The notes beneath the pieces are model-generated. The model saw only the letters and a program-made list of their open reading frames with translations. It had not been told where the DNA came from and made no database searches. The position numbers were made by a program, and so were the translations under genes. A stretch of DNA of 64,000 bases from Pseudomonas phenolilytica (GTDB lineage Bacteria > Pseudomonadota > Gammaproteobacteria > Pseudomonadales > Pseudomonadaceae): positions 1 to 64,000 of the forward strand of contig NZ_CP058908.1 in assembly GCF_021432765.1 (NCBI RefSeq), written 5' to 3'. Below, piece by piece: positions 36,448 through 46,985 of the stretch (the stretch's first letter is position 1; each line of letters opens with the position of its first letter).

Positions 36448-37201
36448 GACGCACGCCCGCTTCGCGCCAGGCCGAGGCGCGCCGCTCCAACGGTTGCAGC
36501 AGCGCCAGCTCGATCAGCTGCACCACGGCGATGAAGGCCAGGCTGTAGGCGAGGATGCTGGCCACGTCGAATACCTGGAAGGCCATGTGCAGCTGAAAGC
36601 CGATACCATCCGAACGCCCAAGCAGCTCCACCACCAGCACAATCTTCCAGATCAGCGCCAGCCCGCCGCGCGTCGCCGCCATCAGGTAGGGAAACAGCTG
36701 CGGCAGCCAGACATCGACGACCCGCTGCCAGCGGCTGAAGCCATAGACCCGCGCCATCTGTTCAAGCTTGGGATCGAGGCTGCGCGCGCCTTCGCGCACC
36801 GTCACCGCCACGTTCGGCACCTTATTGACCACCACCGCCAGCACCGCCGCCGCCTCCACCAGACCGAACCAGACATACAGCAGGATGATGGTGACCAGCG
36901 CCGGCAGGTTGAGAAACAGCACCAGCACCGGATTGAGCAGCGCATTGGCCAGCCGCGAACGGCCCATCCACACGCCGAGCAGCGTGCCCAGCGTCATCGC
37001 CAGGGCGAAGCTGAACAGCACACGGCGCAGGGTCACCAGCAGGTGTTCGGGCAGCTCGCCGCTCTGCACGGCCTGCCGGAAGGTATCGAGCACCGCCGCC
37101 GGACTCGGCAGCAAGGGCGTCTGCACCGCCAGCGCCACCGCCGCCCAGAGTGCCAGCAGCACCGGCAGGGCGATCCAGCAGGCCCAGCGCGAGCCGTTCA
37201 T
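36440..37201 (-). CDS. ABC transporter permease, nitrate/sulfonate type
   Basis: 253 residues with about six transmembrane helices and the BPD_transp_1 signature (VAVTVREGARSLDPKLEQMARVYGFSRWQRVVDVWLPQLFPYLMAATRGGLALIWKIV in outline; EAA loop near residues 140-160). It overlaps both neighbours, so it is translated with them. Partner of the ATPase at 35794 and the binding protein at 37198. Confidence 0.9.
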   Translation of the reverse strand: MNGSRWACWIALPVLLALWAAVALAVQTPLLPSPAAVLDTFRQAVQSGELPEHLLVTLRRVLFSFALAMTLGTLLGVWMGRSRLANALLNPVLVLFLNLPALVTIILLYVWFGLVEAAAVLAVVVNKVPNVAVTVREGARSLDPKLEQMARVYGFSRWQRVVDVWLPQLFPYLMAATRGGLALIWKIVLVVELLGRSDGIGFQLHMAFQVFDVASILAYSLAFIAVVQLIELALLQPLERRASAWREAGVRHA

Positions 37202-38163
37202 GGCGCGCTCTGGAACGCCGTGGCTGGCATCAGCCTCGCCGGATCGGCGCCGGTCAGCACCAGCAGTCGCTGCAGGTCGGCGAGGCGCGCCGCATCCAAT
37301 GGCGGCGGAATGCCTTCGACAAAGCTGCCACGCAAGGCGGCGAACACCGCGTCGCTCTCGGCGCGCATCAGCGGACGCAGCGCCTGCCAGTGTTCCGGCT
37401 CGCGAGCCAATTCGTTCTTGGTCTGGCGCAGTGCGCGGGCGAAGCGCTGCAGCAGGTCTTCGTGGCTCTGCGCCCAGGGCTCGGGGAACAGATAGCCGAG
37501 TACCGGCAAGTGCGTATCAAGCTCAAACGACTTCATCAGGTCGGCCAGACCGAATGCGCTCTGCACCCCGCCCTCGCCACGCATGCGCGCGGAGAAATGC
37601 CAGAAGGTCAGCAGCGCGTCCAGCTGACCGCGGCGCAGTGCCTGACCGAGCAGCGGCGGTGCGGCGTACTGCACCTGCGCCTCCCGAGCCAGATCGATAC
37701 CCTGCCTTACCGCCGCCTGCTGCAACAACCGCCAGCCCAGCCCGTCGGGGCCACCGGCAACACCGAGGCGCTTGCCGCGCAGGTCCGCCAGCTGGCGAAT
37801 GGCACTGCCGGTGGGCACCAGCACTTCGCCGATCTGCGCGGAAAACGGCAGGTAGCGGTAGGCTGAGCCGGCTTGGTAGCGCGCCTGGGCCCAGAGCAGG
37901 TCGCTCACCGCACCGTCGGCACTGCCACTGGACAGCGCCAGCCGCGAGGCAGGCACATCGGCCACCAACCGCACCCGCAGCTCGAAGCCGTTGGCACGGT
38001 CCAGCTGCTGGCGCTTGAGGTGCTCCAGCTCCCAGTGCGGCGTGCCGAACTGCAGCACGCTGAGGGTCAGCACCGGCAGCTCCTGCGCCTGCGCGCACAG
38101 CGGCAGCAGCACCAGCGTCAGGCGCAGAAGGGATCGGATGAGGGCGGGCAATGAAGGCATCAT
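37198..38163 (-). CDS. ABC transporter substrate-binding protein
   Basis: 321 residues (or 320 from the second Met) with a signal peptide ending CAQA|QELP. It is NMT1/SsuA-like, with GVAGGPDGLGWRLLQQ and the two-lobe pattern. Such proteins bind sulfonates, nitrate, thiamine precursors or similar anions. First gene of its operon; stop overlaps the permease start. Ligand unknown. Confidence 0.88.
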   Translation of the reverse strand: MMPSLPALIRSLLRLTLVLLPLCAQAQELPVLTLSVLQFGTPHWELEHLKRQQLDRANGFELRVRLVADVPASRLALSSGSADGAVSDLLWAQARYQAGSAYRYLPFSAQIGEVLVPTGSAIRQLADLRGKRLGVAGGPDGLGWRLLQQAAVRQGIDLAREAQVQYAAPPLLGQALRRGQLDALLTFWHFSARMRGEGGVQSAFGLADLMKSFELDTHLPVLGYLFPEPWAQSHEDLLQRFARALRQTKNELAREPEHWQALRPLMRAESDAVFAALRGSFVEGIPPPLDAARLADLQRLLVLTGADPARLMPATAFQSAP

Positions 38164-38262
38164 GCCCGCAGGTTACGAAGCCACCCGTGGGGCACGAATA
38201 GTACTTTGGTGCCTGTTGCCTGCTGCGATGGTCGCCCCGCGCCACGACCCTCGCCGCATGAC

Positions 38263-38706
38263 TCAGGCCAGCGCGGCGATGCGCCGCTGCAGACGCACCT
38301 GCAGTTTTTCCAGCTCGGCCGGATCGGCCTTGCCGGCGGCGTGGATGCCGAGCCCCTCGCCGGCGTAGCGCGGGACGATGTGCATGTGGATGTGGAACAC
38401 CGTCTGCCCCGCCGGGGCGCCGTTGAACTGCGCGACCTGCACGCCGTCCGGCTGCAGCTCGGCGACGATCGCGCGGGTCAGCTGCTGCACCACGCGCATC
38501 ACGGCCGCCAGCGCATCGCTGTCCACGTCGAGGATGTTGCACGCCGCCGAGCGCTTGGGGATCACCAGCGTGTGGCCGAACGATTGCGGAAACAGATCGA
38601 GAAAGGCGAGCACCTCGTCATCCTCGTAGAGCTTGTAGCAGGGCGCGTCGCCGCGGATGATCTGGGCGAAAATGTTCTGCGGGTCGTAACTGGCGATCAG
38701 GGACAC
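38263..38706 (-). CDS. HIT family hydrolase
   Basis: 147 residues from a GTG at 38706 with GGAGAAGTCCG upstream. The histidine triad is FHIHMHIVP. It is a nucleotide hydrolase/transferase of the Hint type, with N-terminal ASYDPQNIFAQIIRGD typical of the branch. The longer frame to 38853 was rejected as antisense to the neighbour's leader. Confidence 0.92.
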   Translation of the reverse strand: MSLIASYDPQNIFAQIIRGDAPCYKLYEDDEVLAFLDLFPQSFGHTLVIPKRSAACNILDVDSDALAAVMRVVQQLTRAIVAELQPDGVQVAQFNGAPAGQTVFHIHMHIVPRYAGEGLGIHAAGKADPAELEKLQVRLQRRIAALA

Positions 38707-38815
38707 CGGACTTCTCCAGGCTGAGGACGAACGCAGACCATAGCCGGAGCCCGCGGCCAGGCCAAGCGTCGCCGCGGCCGCCGGCCCGATCTTCCACTCA
38801 GCCAAGGAGCCGCGC

Positions 38816-39508
38816 ATGCAACTGGCCAGAATCGAACACCTGCTCGTCGGCAAGGCCGTCCCCTATACCCGCCCGGGCAGCCACAGCGCCATCGCCAAGC
38901 AGCCGGTGGCCGGGCCGCTGGCGGTCGGTGTCGAGGGGCTGGCCGGCGACGAACAGGGCGATCGACGCGTGCATGGCGGCATCCACAAGGCCGTGCATCA
39001 CTATCCTTACGAGCACTACCAACGCTGGATCGAGCAGCTCGGTCGGCTGCCGGTGCTCGAACAGCCCGGTGCGTTCGGCGAGAACATCAGCACCCGCGGG
39101 CTCAGCGAGGCCGATCTGTGCCTGGGCGACGTGCTGCGCTGCGGCGACGTGTTGCTGCAGGTGGCGCAATCGCGCCAGCCGTGCTGGAAGCTCAACGATC
39201 GTTTCGGCGTCACCGACATGGCGCTACGCGTGCAGCAGAGCGGCATGACCGGCTGGTATTACCAAGTGCTGGAGCCCGGCGAGCTGCAGGCCGGACAGAG
39301 CCTGATGCTGGAGCAGCGCCCCTACCCGCGCTGGTCGCTGACCAGGGTGATGGACGTGCTCTACCGCCACACCCTCGACCACGCCGCCCTGCAGGAACTG
39401 GCCGAGCTGCCGCTGGTGCCGAACTGGCGCAAGCTGGTGGAGCGGAGGCTGGAGGTCAACGCGGTGGAAGACTGGAGCAAGCGCCTGTACGGCGCGCCGG
39501 ACGCCTGA
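38816..39508 (+). CDS. MOSC domain protein, YiiM-like
   Basis: 230 residues. The MOSC core includes GVEGLAGDEQGDRRVHGGIHKAVHHYPYEHY and the conserved Cys in SRQPCWKLNDRFG. The C-terminal 3-alpha domain is WSLTRVMDVLYRHTLD. YiiM proteins reduce N-hydroxylated compounds using molybdenum cofactor. Its presence fits with the molybdenum enzyme NapA nearby, though no functional link is shown. Confidence 0.92.
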   Translation: MQLARIEHLLVGKAVPYTRPGSHSAIAKQPVAGPLAVGVEGLAGDEQGDRRVHGGIHKAVHHYPYEHYQRWIEQLGRLPVLEQPGAFGENISTRGLSEADLCLGDVLRCGDVLLQVAQSRQPCWKLNDRFGVTDMALRVQQSGMTGWYYQVLEPGELQAGQSLMLEQRPYPRWSLTRVMDVLYRHTLDHAALQELAELPLVPNWRKLVERRLEVNAVEDWSKRLYGAPDA

Positions 39509-39538
39509 GCGGCCCGGCGCGAGCAGGCACGGCGCTGG

Positions 39539-40363
39539 TTACAGGCTCATCACGTCGACGAAGCGCGGTGTGGCGCTGTCGTCGATGCGCAGGCTCTTGA
39601 AGTCGAACAGGTTGCGGTCGGCCAGCTGCGAGGGCACCACGTTCTGCAGCGCACGGAACATGATCTCGGTGCGCCCCGGCGACTTGCGCTCCCACTCCTG
39701 CAGCATCTCCTTGACCACCTGGCGCTGCAGGTTTTCCTGCGAGCCACAGAGGTTGCAGGGGATGATCGGGAACTCCTTCATCTTCGAGTAGGCCTCGATA
39801 TCCGCCTCGTTGCAGTAGGCCAGCGGACGGATCACCACGTTGCGGCCGTCATCGGAGAGCAGCTTGGGCGGCATGGCCTTGAGCGTGCCGCCGTAGAACA
39901 TGTTGAGGAAGAAGGTTTCCAGGATGTCGTCGCGGTGATGCCCGAGCGCCATTTTGGTCGCCCCGATCTCGTCGGCGAAGGTATACAGCGTGCCGCGACG
40001 CAGGCGCGAACACAGCGAGCAGGTGGTCTTGCCTTCCGGAATTTTCTCCTTCACCACCGAGTAGGTGTCCTTCTCGATGATGTGGTACTCGATGCCGAGG
40101 CCCTTCAGGTACTCGGGCAGCACGTGTTCGGGGAAGCCCGGCTGCTTCTGGTCCATGTTGACCGCCACGACCTCGAACTTGATCGGCGCGACCTTCTGCA
40201 GATACAGCAGCACGTCGAGCATGGTGTAGCTGTCCTTGCCGCCGGACAGGCAGACCATGACCTTGTCGCCGTCCTCGATCATGTTGAAGTCGGTGACGGC
40301 CTCGCCGGCCAGGCGGCGCAGGCGCTTCTGCAGTTTGTTCTGGTTGACCGAAAGGGTGCCCAT
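39539..40363 (-). CDS. ttcA: tRNA 2-thiocytidine(32) synthetase
   Basis: 274 residues from the ATG at 40363 ([18 protein letters not shown]). The PP-loop SGGKDS lies at 40-45. [10 protein letters not shown] and [11 protein letters not shown] hold the cysteines that bind the iron-sulfur cluster. It thiolates C32 of certain tRNAs. It converges with the MOSC gene. Confidence 0.96.
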   Translation of the reverse strand: MGTLSVNQNKLQKRLRRLAGEAVTDFNMIEDGDKVMVCLSGGKDSYTMLDVLLYLQKVAPIKFEVVAVNMDQKQPGFPEHVLPEYLKGLGIEYHIIEKDTYSVVKEKIPEGKTTCSLCSRLRRGTLYTFADEIGATKMALGHHRDDILETFFLNMFYGGTLKAMPPKLLSDDGRNVVIRPLAYCNEADIEAYSKMKEFPIIPCNLCGSQENLQRQVVKEMLQEWERKSPGRTEIMFRALQNVVPSQLADRNLFDFKSLRIDDSATPRFVDVMSL

Positions 40364-40496
40364 GCTGGAAATCCGGAGGAATGCGAAAGCCGCGCATTTT
40401 ACGCGCAAAGCGCGTGCGGCCCCAGCCCATCCGGCAGGCGCGACGCTGTGAAGCGCCGCAGACTTGGCCGGGGATACGCTGTGCTAGGCTGCGCGC

Positions 40497-41090
40497 ATGG
40501 ACGACCTCTCCCCCGCGATGGACCTGCCAGCGCAACTGCTCATCCTGCTGCGCGAGCAGCCGCAAGGCTTCAGCGAATTCGAGCTGATCCAGCAGCTCAA
40601 GCGGCGCCACTGCACGCACATTCCCCACTTGCCGCTGACCGACAAGCTGGTGCTGTTCCGCACCCACTTTCTGCTGTTCAACGCGCTCTATCAACTGCGC
40701 GACCAGCTCTGGCGGGATGCCGGCGGCCATCTGCACATCACGGCGCTCTGCATCCAGCTGCATCCCTACGACGCCGGCACCCACGCGCTGGTCGAAGAAG
40801 ACCCGCTGCGCGCCTACTACCTGGACCTCAGCAACCTGCGCGACACCGACGAGCCCGCCGTCGAACGCCTGCTGGCCAGCTTCTGGACCCGCATGCAGGG
40901 CGACGAGGACAAACGCGCGGCGCTGGAGCTGTTCGAGCTGGATCGCCTCGCCCAGCCGCTGGACATGCACATCATCAAGCAGCGCTACCGCCAGCTGGTG
41001 AGCCAGCATCATCCCGACCGCGGCGGCAGCACGCAGCGCCTGCAATCGATCAATCTGGCGATGGAAATTCTGCAACGCTATTACCGTTGA
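40497..41090 (+). CDS. DnaJ-domain (DNA-J related) protein
   Basis: 197 residues. An N-terminal DNA-J-related domain (about 10-120) precedes a C-terminal J domain with HPD (IKQRYRQLVSQHHPDRGGS). It would stimulate an Hsp70 ATPase. Divergent from ttcA. Confidence 0.9.
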   Translation: MDDLSPAMDLPAQLLILLREQPQGFSEFELIQQLKRRHCTHIPHLPLTDKLVLFRTHFLLFNALYQLRDQLWRDAGGHLHITALCIQLHPYDAGTHALVEEDPLRAYYLDLSNLRDTDEPAVERLLASFWTRMQGDEDKRAALELFELDRLAQPLDMHIIKQRYRQLVSQHHPDRGGSTQRLQSINLAMEILQRYYR

Positions 41091-41229
41091 CCACCTAGCT
41101 TCGATTCGCTCTAACCAAGCACCTGCATCCTCGGCATGCCTCCCTATACTGCGGCATAAGGTCGCACGTTGCCGTCGCTCGGACGAATTGCCAGGCGCGC
41201 GGCCGACCAATAGCAGAGGAGACGCTGGC

Positions 41230-41829
41230 ATGATCAATCACGTGTGGGGCCTGTTCACCCATCCCGGTCAGGAATGGCGTGAGATCCGCGGCGAGAATGA
41301 ATCCATCGGCCGCATGTACCTGGGACATGTGCTGCTACTGGCGGCCATTCCCGCGATATCCGCCTTCATCGGCGCCACCCAGGTCGGCTGGAGCATCGGC
41401 GGCGGCGAGCCGGTCAGGCTGACCGAAGCGAGCTGTCTGCAATTGGTGATCCTCTCGTACCTCGCCATGCTCGCGGGCGTCGCGGTCATGGGTGGTTTCA
41501 TCCACTGGATGGCGCGCACCTATGACGCCAGTCCGACGCTCAGCCAATGCATCGCCTTCGCCGCCTACACCGCAACTCCGCTGTTCATTGGCGGTCTGGC
41601 GGGGCTATACCCGCATGTCTGGCTGTTCATGCTGGTGGGCACCGCGGCGATCTGCTACACCGCCTACCTGCTCTACGTCGGGTTGCCGAAGTTCATGAAC
41701 ATCCCGGAGGACGAGGGCTTCATGTTCTCCAGCTCGGTGCTGGCCGTCGGGCTGGTAGTGCTGGTGGCGATCATCGCGATCTCGGTGATCACCTGGGGCA
41801 TGGGCTTCGGGCCGGTCTACGTGCGCTGA
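41230..41829 (+). CDS. Yip1 family inner-membrane protein, first copy
   Basis: 199 residues with about five transmembrane helices. It starts MINHVWGLFTHPGQEWREIR and shows the paralogue-shared features SxxxYLxHVLLLAAIP, SPTLSQCIAFAAYTATPLFIGGLAGLYP and YLLYVGLPKFMNIP. Function unknown. The next gene is a clear paralogue. Confidence 0.88.
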   Translation: MINHVWGLFTHPGQEWREIRGENESIGRMYLGHVLLLAAIPAISAFIGATQVGWSIGGGEPVRLTEASCLQLVILSYLAMLAGVAVMGGFIHWMARTYDASPTLSQCIAFAAYTATPLFIGGLAGLYPHVWLFMLVGTAAICYTAYLLYVGLPKFMNIPEDEGFMFSSSVLAVGLVVLVAIIAISVITWGMGFGPVYVR

Positions 41830-41977
41830 GCGTTCAGCGGCATCCATCAGGGGCCGCCGTGGGCGGCCCTTGCATGTATGGTGGCGAAACCCTTGCGGCA
41901 TCCGCCGTTCTACATCTGTAACGCGACCGCGCCCGCTACGGCGGCCGGCCTCTCCCGCACGCAGATGGAGACTCGGT

Positions 41978-42649
41978 ATGACCCCGCACCTGTTCACCTT
42001 GCTGACCCGCCCTGACAAGGCGTGGACCGACATCCGGCGCGACGAGGCCAGTAACAGTTCCAACTATCTGCTGCATCTGCTGCTGTTCGCCCTGCTGCCG
42101 GCGGTCTGCATGTTCATCGGTACACGTCTGGTGGGCTGGAGCCTGGTCGAGGACGAGCGCATCCGCCTGGATACACGCAGCGCGCTGCAACTGAGCGTGG
42201 TGATCTACCTGAGCATCATCCTCGGCACCTTTGTCATGGGCTGGTTTCTGCGCTGGATGTCACGCTCGTTCGAGGCGCGACCGACATTCAACCAATGCGT
42301 CGGCTTCACCGCCTACGTCATCACGCCATTCTTCCTCGCCGGCCTGGGCGCGCTGTATCCGACGCGCTGGCTCGCGCTCGTCGTGCTGATTGCCGCCGGA
42401 CTCTATGCGACTTATCTGTTGCTGGTCGGCCTGCCGACGTTCATGCGCCTCGACAGCCGCAACAGCTTTCTCTATGCCGCCAGCGCTTGGGGCGTCGGCC
42501 TGCTGGTGCTGGTCAACATCAAGATACCGATGATCCTGTTCTGGATGCTGGTACTCGACCCGAACTACGAGCGCGATCTGGTGCAGGATCAGAGCTACGG
42601 CACCCAGGAGGAGCGTCCGCGCCAGGAGCCGCCGGGCCTGCAGCGCTGA
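41978..42649 (+). CDS. Yip1 family inner-membrane protein, second copy
   Basis: 223 residues from the ATG at 41978 (MTPHLFTLLTRPDKAWTDIR). It aligns with the gene before it along most of its length (RPTFNQCVGFTAYVITPFFLAGLGALYP; YLLLVGLPTFMRL), with a charged C-terminal tail (EERPRQEPPGLQR) not in the first copy. This is a tandem gene duplication with considerable divergence. Confidence 0.88.
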   Translation: MTPHLFTLLTRPDKAWTDIRRDEASNSSNYLLHLLLFALLPAVCMFIGTRLVGWSLVEDERIRLDTRSALQLSVVIYLSIILGTFVMGWFLRWMSRSFEARPTFNQCVGFTAYVITPFFLAGLGALYPTRWLALVVLIAAGLYATYLLLVGLPTFMRLDSRNSFLYAASAWGVGLLVLVNIKIPMILFWMLVLDPNYERDLVQDQSYGTQEERPRQEPPGLQR

Positions 42650-42690
42650 AGCCGGCTTTGGCATAATGCCCCACCCGCGGTGGAGCCCCC

Positions 42691-43185
42691 ATGCCCGAAC
42701 GACTCAACGCCCGTGTCGAAGCCTGTTACCAGCAAGCCGAGGCCTTTTTCAAGCAACGCTTCGAACGCCCGCAGGTGAGCTTCCGCCTGCGCGGACAGAA
42801 GGCCGGCGTGGCGCACCTGCAGGAAAATCTGCTGCGCTTCAATCCGCAGCTGTACCGGGAGAACAGCGAGCACTTTCTCCGGCAGACCGTTGCCCACGAA
42901 GTTGCCCACCTGATTGCCCACCGCGTCTTCGGCCCGAACATTCAGCCACATGGCGCGGAGTGGCGGCTGATCATGCAGGGCGTCTACGAACTACCGCCGG
43001 AGCGCTGCCACAGCTACACGATCGTCCGACGCCAGCGCACGCTGTACCTGTATCGCTGCGCGTGCACGGAGCGCGACTTCCCCTTCACCGCACAACGCCA
43101 TGCCCTGGTGCGCAAGGGCCGTCGCTACATCTGCCGCAGTTGCCGGACGACGCTGGTCTTCACCGGCCAGCAACGCGTCGAGTAA
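42691..43185 (+). CDS. sprT: SprT family zinc metalloprotease-like protein
   Basis: 164 residues. The zinc motif HEVAH (69-73) in RQTVAHEVAHLIAHRVFG is the SprT-like active site. CACTERDF and YICRSCRTTL give a zinc ribbon. It is related to the DNA-protein-crosslink protease SPRTN; the bacterial role is unclear. The ATG lies 41 bases after the Yip1 paralogue. Confidence 0.92.
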   Translation: MPERLNARVEACYQQAEAFFKQRFERPQVSFRLRGQKAGVAHLQENLLRFNPQLYRENSEHFLRQTVAHEVAHLIAHRVFGPNIQPHGAEWRLIMQGVYELPPERCHSYTIVRRQRTLYLYRCACTERDFPFTAQRHALVRKGRRYICRSCRTTLVFTGQQRVE

Positions 43186-43461
43186 CGGCGCAGCGCCGCT
43201 CCGGCGACCGTTCCCTGCCCGTCGCGCCCGAGAATGCATTACCGAATGTAACCGTGACCAAAGCGGCACCACGTCGCGCGAATCCGATAAAACCCCTCGC
43301 CCCTGCGTCGAAAAGTCGCAACATTGCGCTGTCAGGATTAATCTGCGCGCCCACTGCTGTTCACGCGGCGGAGCGTGCGACGCGCGCTAATCGGATGAAC
43401 GCCGATTGCCATCCGGAGGTCACTGACTAGACTGCCTTGCACGTCGGTTCGGAGTACGAAA

Positions 43462-43638
43462 ATGACAACAACACCCGATACGCCTGACTCGTCGCCCTCG
43501 CAGAAGCGCGATGAAACCCGCCTGTTCATCTTCCTCATCGTCTTCCTGTTCCCCTTGCTGAGCATCGCGCTGGTCAGCGGGTACGGCTTCATCGTCTGGA
43601 TTTCGCAGATGTTCTTCGGTCCGCCGGGACCGGCCTGA
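43462..43638 (+). CDS. napE: NapE, small membrane subunit of the nap operon
   Basis: 58 residues. A hydrophilic start (MTTTPDTPDSSPSQKRDETR) precedes a single transmembrane helix with LFIFLIVFLFPLLSIALVSG and the ending WISQMFFGPPGPA, the NapE pattern. First gene of napEDABC. No clear Anr/FNR TTGAT-N4-ATCAA box was found upstream. An AATCGG-N7-CCGATT dyad at 43389-43407 is the only operator-like signal. Confidence 0.9.
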   Translation: MTTTPDTPDSSPSQKRDETRLFIFLIVFLFPLLSIALVSGYGFIVWISQMFFGPPGPA

Positions 43639-43710
43639 CAAGCGCCGCGCTATCCGTGTTTCTCGCCGGGGCTCGCGTCCCGAACTCATCGATCAGCCGG
43701 AACATTACCG

Positions 43711-43971
43711 ATGGATCACACCCTGCATATCGCCAGCCTGCTGGTGCATTGCCGCCCCGAAGTGCTGCCGGCGGTCAAGGCCAACCTGCGCCGCCTGCCG
43801 AACCTCGAACTGCATCAGGAGAGCGCCGCCGGCAAGCTGGTGGTGGTGCTCGAAGCCGAGCATGAACGCCACATCCTGAACGCCATCGACCAGATCCAGC
43901 AGCTGCCGGGCGTACTCAACGCCGCCCTGATCTACCACGAAGAACTTCTCGGCCTCGAAGGAGAAGCCTGA
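43711..43971 (+). CDS. napD: NapD, chaperone for NapA
   Basis: 86 residues with a ferredoxin-like fold. It binds the NapA Tat signal to prevent premature export. It starts [20 protein letters not shown] and has [10 protein letters not shown]. It lies 72 bases after napE, with no napF between them, and its stop TGA overlaps the napA start. Confidence 0.93.
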   Translation: MDHTLHIASLLVHCRPEVLPAVKANLRRLPNLELHQESAAGKLVVVLEAEHERHILNAIDQIQQLPGVLNAALIYHEELLGLEGEA

Positions 43972-46475
43972 TGAGCATGACCCGTCGTCAATTCGCCAAG
44001 GCCAACGCGGCGGCCATCGCCGCCACCGTCGCCGGCATGCCGATCGCCACCAGCGCGGCCAACCTCGTCACCGAAGCGGACGCCACCAACCTGAACTGGA
44101 ACAAGGCGCCCTGCCGTTTCTGCGGCACCGGCTGCAGTGTGATGGTGGCCACCCGGGAGAACCGCGTGGTGGCCACCCACGGCGACGTCAAGGCCGAGGT
44201 CAACCGCGGCATCAACTGCGTCAAGGGCTACTTCCTGTCGAAGATCATGTACGGCAGCGACCGCCTGACCCAGCCCCTGCTGCGCATGAAGGATGGCAAG
44301 TTCGACAAACAGGGCGAGTTCCAGCCGATCAGCTGGGAGCAGGCGTTCGACATCATGGAAGAGAAGTACAAGGCCGCACTCAAGGCCGGCGGCCCGGAAG
44401 CCATCGGCATGTTCGGCTCCGGTCAGTGGACGATCTGGGAAGGCTACGCCGCCAACAAGCTGATGAAGGCCGGCTTTCGTTCCAACAACATCGACCCCAA
44501 CGCCCGCCACTGCATGGCCTCGGCGGCGTTCGGCTTCATGCGCACCTTCGGAATGGACGAACCGATGGGCTGCTACGACGACATCGAAGTGGCCGACGCC
44601 TTCGTGCTCTGGGGCTCGAACATGGCCGAGATGCACCCGGTGCTGTGGACGCGCGTGACCGACCGCCGCCTGAGCGCGCCGCACGTGAAAGTCGCGGTGA
44701 TGTCGACCTTCGAGCATCGCAGCTTCGAGCTCGCCGACATCCCGATGGTGTTCAACCCGCAGACCGACCTGGTGATCCTCAACTACATCGCCAACCACAT
44801 CATTCAGAGCGGCGCGGTTAACAAGGACTTCATCGATAAGCACACCCGCTTCGCCAAGGGCGCGCAGAACATCGGTTACGGCCTGCGCCCCACCGACCCG
44901 CGCGAGCTGAAGGCGGAGAACGCCAAGGTCGCCAACACTTGGAGCGACATCAGCTTCGAGGACTACGCCGAGTTCCTCAAACCCTACACCCTGGAACACG
45001 CGGCACAGGAATCCGGCGTACCGGCCGAGCGCCTGCGCGCGCTGGCCGAGCTGTACGCCGACCCGAAGACCAAAGTCATGTCGTTCTGGACGATGGGTTT
45101 CAACCAGCACACCCGCGGTGTCTGGGCGAACAACATGATCTACAACATCCATCTGCTCACCGGGAAGATCAGCGAGCCGGGCAACAGCCCCTTCTCGCTC
45201 ACCGGCCAGCCATCGGCGTGCGGCACCGCACGCGAAGTCGGCACATTCTCCCATCGTCTGCCGGCTGACATGGCGGTGGCCAATCCCAAGCACCGCGCCA
45301 CCGCCGAGAAGATCTGGAAGCTGCCCGAAGGCACCATCCAGGAAAAGCCCGGCTTCCACGCCGTCGAGCAGAGCCGCATGCTCAAGGACGGCAAGCTCAA
45401 GGTGTACTGGACGCAGGTCACCAACAACATCCAGGCCGGCCCCAACCTGATGCAGGAAACCCTGCCGGGCTGGCGCAATCCCGAGACCTTCGTCATCGTC
45501 TCCGACGTCTATCCGACCGTCTCGGCGCAGGCCGCCGACCTGATCCTGCCGAGCGCCATGTGGGTAGAAAAGGAAGGCGCCTACGGCAACGCCGAGCGCC
45601 GCACGCAGTTCTGGCATCAGCTGGTCGATGCGCCCGGCGAGGCGCGCTCGGATCTCTGGCAGCTGGCGGAGTTCTCCAAACGCTTCAGCGTCGACGAGGT
45701 CTGGCCCGCAGAACTGCTGGCCAAGGCACCGGAACTCAAGGGCAAGACGCTGTTCGACGTGCTGTTCAAGAACGGCAAGGTCGACCGCTTCCCCGCCGCT
45801 GATATCGCCACCGGCTTTCGCAACCGCGAGGCGGAGGCCTTCGGCTTCTACCTGCAGAAGGGCCTGTTCGAGGAATACGCCGAGTTCGGTCGCGGCCACG
45901 GTCACGACCTGGCGCCGTTCGACACCTATCACGAGGAACGCGGCCTGCGCTGGCCGGTCGTCGACGGCAAGGAAACCCGCTGGCGCTATCGCGAAGGCCA
46001 CGACCCCTACGTCGAGAAAGGCAGCGGCGTGCAGTTCTACGGCTACCCGGACAAGAAGGCGATCATCTTCGCCCTGCCCTACGAGGTGCCCGCCGAGGTG
46101 CCCGACGCCGACTACCCGTTCTGGCTCAGCACCGGCCGCGTCTTGGAACACTGGCACACCGGCAGCATGACCCAGCGGGTCGACGAACTGCACCGTGCGG
46201 TACCCGACGCGCTCGTCTACATGCACCCCGAGGACGCACGCAAGCTCAACGCGCGGCGCGGCAGCGTGGTGAAAGTGATCAGCCGGCGCGGCGAAATGCA
46301 GGCACGGGTGGAAACCCGCGGGCGCAATAAACCACCGCAGGGTCTGGTGTTCGTGCCGTTCTTCGACGCCAACAAACTGATCAATAAAGTCACTCTCGAC
46401 GCCACCGACCCGATCTCCAAGCAGACCGATTACAAGAAATGCGCCGTCAAGATCGAAGTGGTCAGCATCGCCTGA
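43971..46475 (+). CDS. napA: NapA, periplasmic nitrate reductase catalytic subunit
   Basis: 834 residues. The twin-arginine signal (TRRQFAK, 4-10) is followed by 4Fe-4S cysteines Cys48, Cys51, Cys55 and Cys83 (CRFCGTGC...NCVKGYF). The molybdenum ligand Cys181 lies in NARHCMASA. The Mo-bis-MGD enzyme reduces nitrate to nitrite in the periplasm and receives electrons from NapB. A long antisense reading is a composition artefact. Confidence 0.98.
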   Translation: MSMTRRQFAKANAAAIAATVAGMPIATSAANLVTEADATNLNWNKAPCRFCGTGCSVMVATRENRVVATHGDVKAEVNRGINCVKGYFLSKIMYGSDRLTQPLLRMKDGKFDKQGEFQPISWEQAFDIMEEKYKAALKAGGPEAIGMFGSGQWTIWEGYAANKLMKAGFRSNNIDPNARHCMASAAFGFMRTFGMDEPMGCYDDIEVADAFVLWGSNMAEMHPVLWTRVTDRRLSAPHVKVAVMSTFEHRSFELADIPMVFNPQTDLVILNYIANHIIQSGAVNKDFIDKHTRFAKGAQNIGYGLRPTDPRELKAENAKVANTWSDISFEDYAEFLKPYTLEHAAQESGVPAERLRALAELYADPKTKVMSFWTMGFNQHTRGVWANNMIYNIHLLTGKISEPGNSPFSLTGQPSACGTAREVGTFSHRLPADMAVANPKHRATAEKIWKLPEGTIQEKPGFHAVEQSRMLKDGKLKVYWTQVTNNIQAGPNLMQETLPGWRNPETFVIVSDVYPTVSAQAADLILPSAMWVEKEGAYGNAERRTQFWHQLVDAPGEARSDLWQLAEFSKRFSVDEVWPAELLAKAPELKGKTLFDVLFKNGKVDRFPAADIATGFRNREAEAFGFYLQKGLFEEYAEFGRGHGHDLAPFDTYHEERGLRWPVVDGKETRWRYREGHDPYVEKGSGVQFYGYPDKKAIIFALPYEVPAEVPDADYPFWLSTGRVLEHWHTGSMTQRVDELHRAVPDALVYMHPEDARKLNARRGSVVKVISRRGEMQARVETRGRNKPPQGLVFVPFFDANKLINKVTLDATDPISKQTDYKKCAVKIEVVSIA

Positions 46476-46486
46476 GGAGAGCCGCC

Positions 46487-46975
46487 ATGAAATTCCGTTT
46501 TCTGCCGCTGAGCCTGCTCGCGGTGTTCGGCCTGGCCATCGCCGCCGAAACCAATTATCCGCTGGACGCCCCCGCGCCGGACGGGCGTCGTCCCGGCGGG
46601 ACGCTGACCCAGGAGTTCACCCCGCCGCCCTTGCACGACGAGGAGAACAAGGACCTGCGCCGCGAGCGCAACTACCCGGAGCAGCCACCGACCATCCCGC
46701 ATACCATTCGCGGCTATCACGTCGACAAGAACGCCAACAAATGCCTGTCCTGCCACAGCCGGGAGAACAGCGCGCGCACTCAGTCGCCGATGATCAGCAT
46801 CACCCACTACACCGACCGCGACGCCCAGACCCTGGCCGCCGTGGCGCCACGGCGCTACTTCTGCACGCAGTGCCACGTACCGCAGCAGGACGTGAAGCCG
46901 CTGGTGGAGAACGAGTTCAAGAACATCGACGAACTGCTGTACCGGGAAACCTCGCAACCCGGCAACACACCGTGA
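46487..46975 (+). CDS. napB: NapB, diheme cytochrome c
   Basis: 162 residues from the ATG at 46487 (GAGGAGAGCC upstream). Signal peptide, then heme sites CLSCH and CTQCH in the C-terminal half. It passes electrons from NapC to NapA. Eleven bases separate it from napA. Confidence 0.96.
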   Translation: MKFRFLPLSLLAVFGLAIAAETNYPLDAPAPDGRRPGGTLTQEFTPPPLHDEENKDLRRERNYPEQPPTIPHTIRGYHVDKNANKCLSCHSRENSARTQSPMISITHYTDRDAQTLAAVAPRRYFCTQCHVPQQDVKPLVENEFKNIDELLYRETSQPGNTP

Positions 46976-46985
46976 GGGCCCGCCG

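Noticed and set aside
43932..46226. 764-codon minus-strand reading
   Set aside because: Antisense to napA; a third-position GC artefact with no family pattern.
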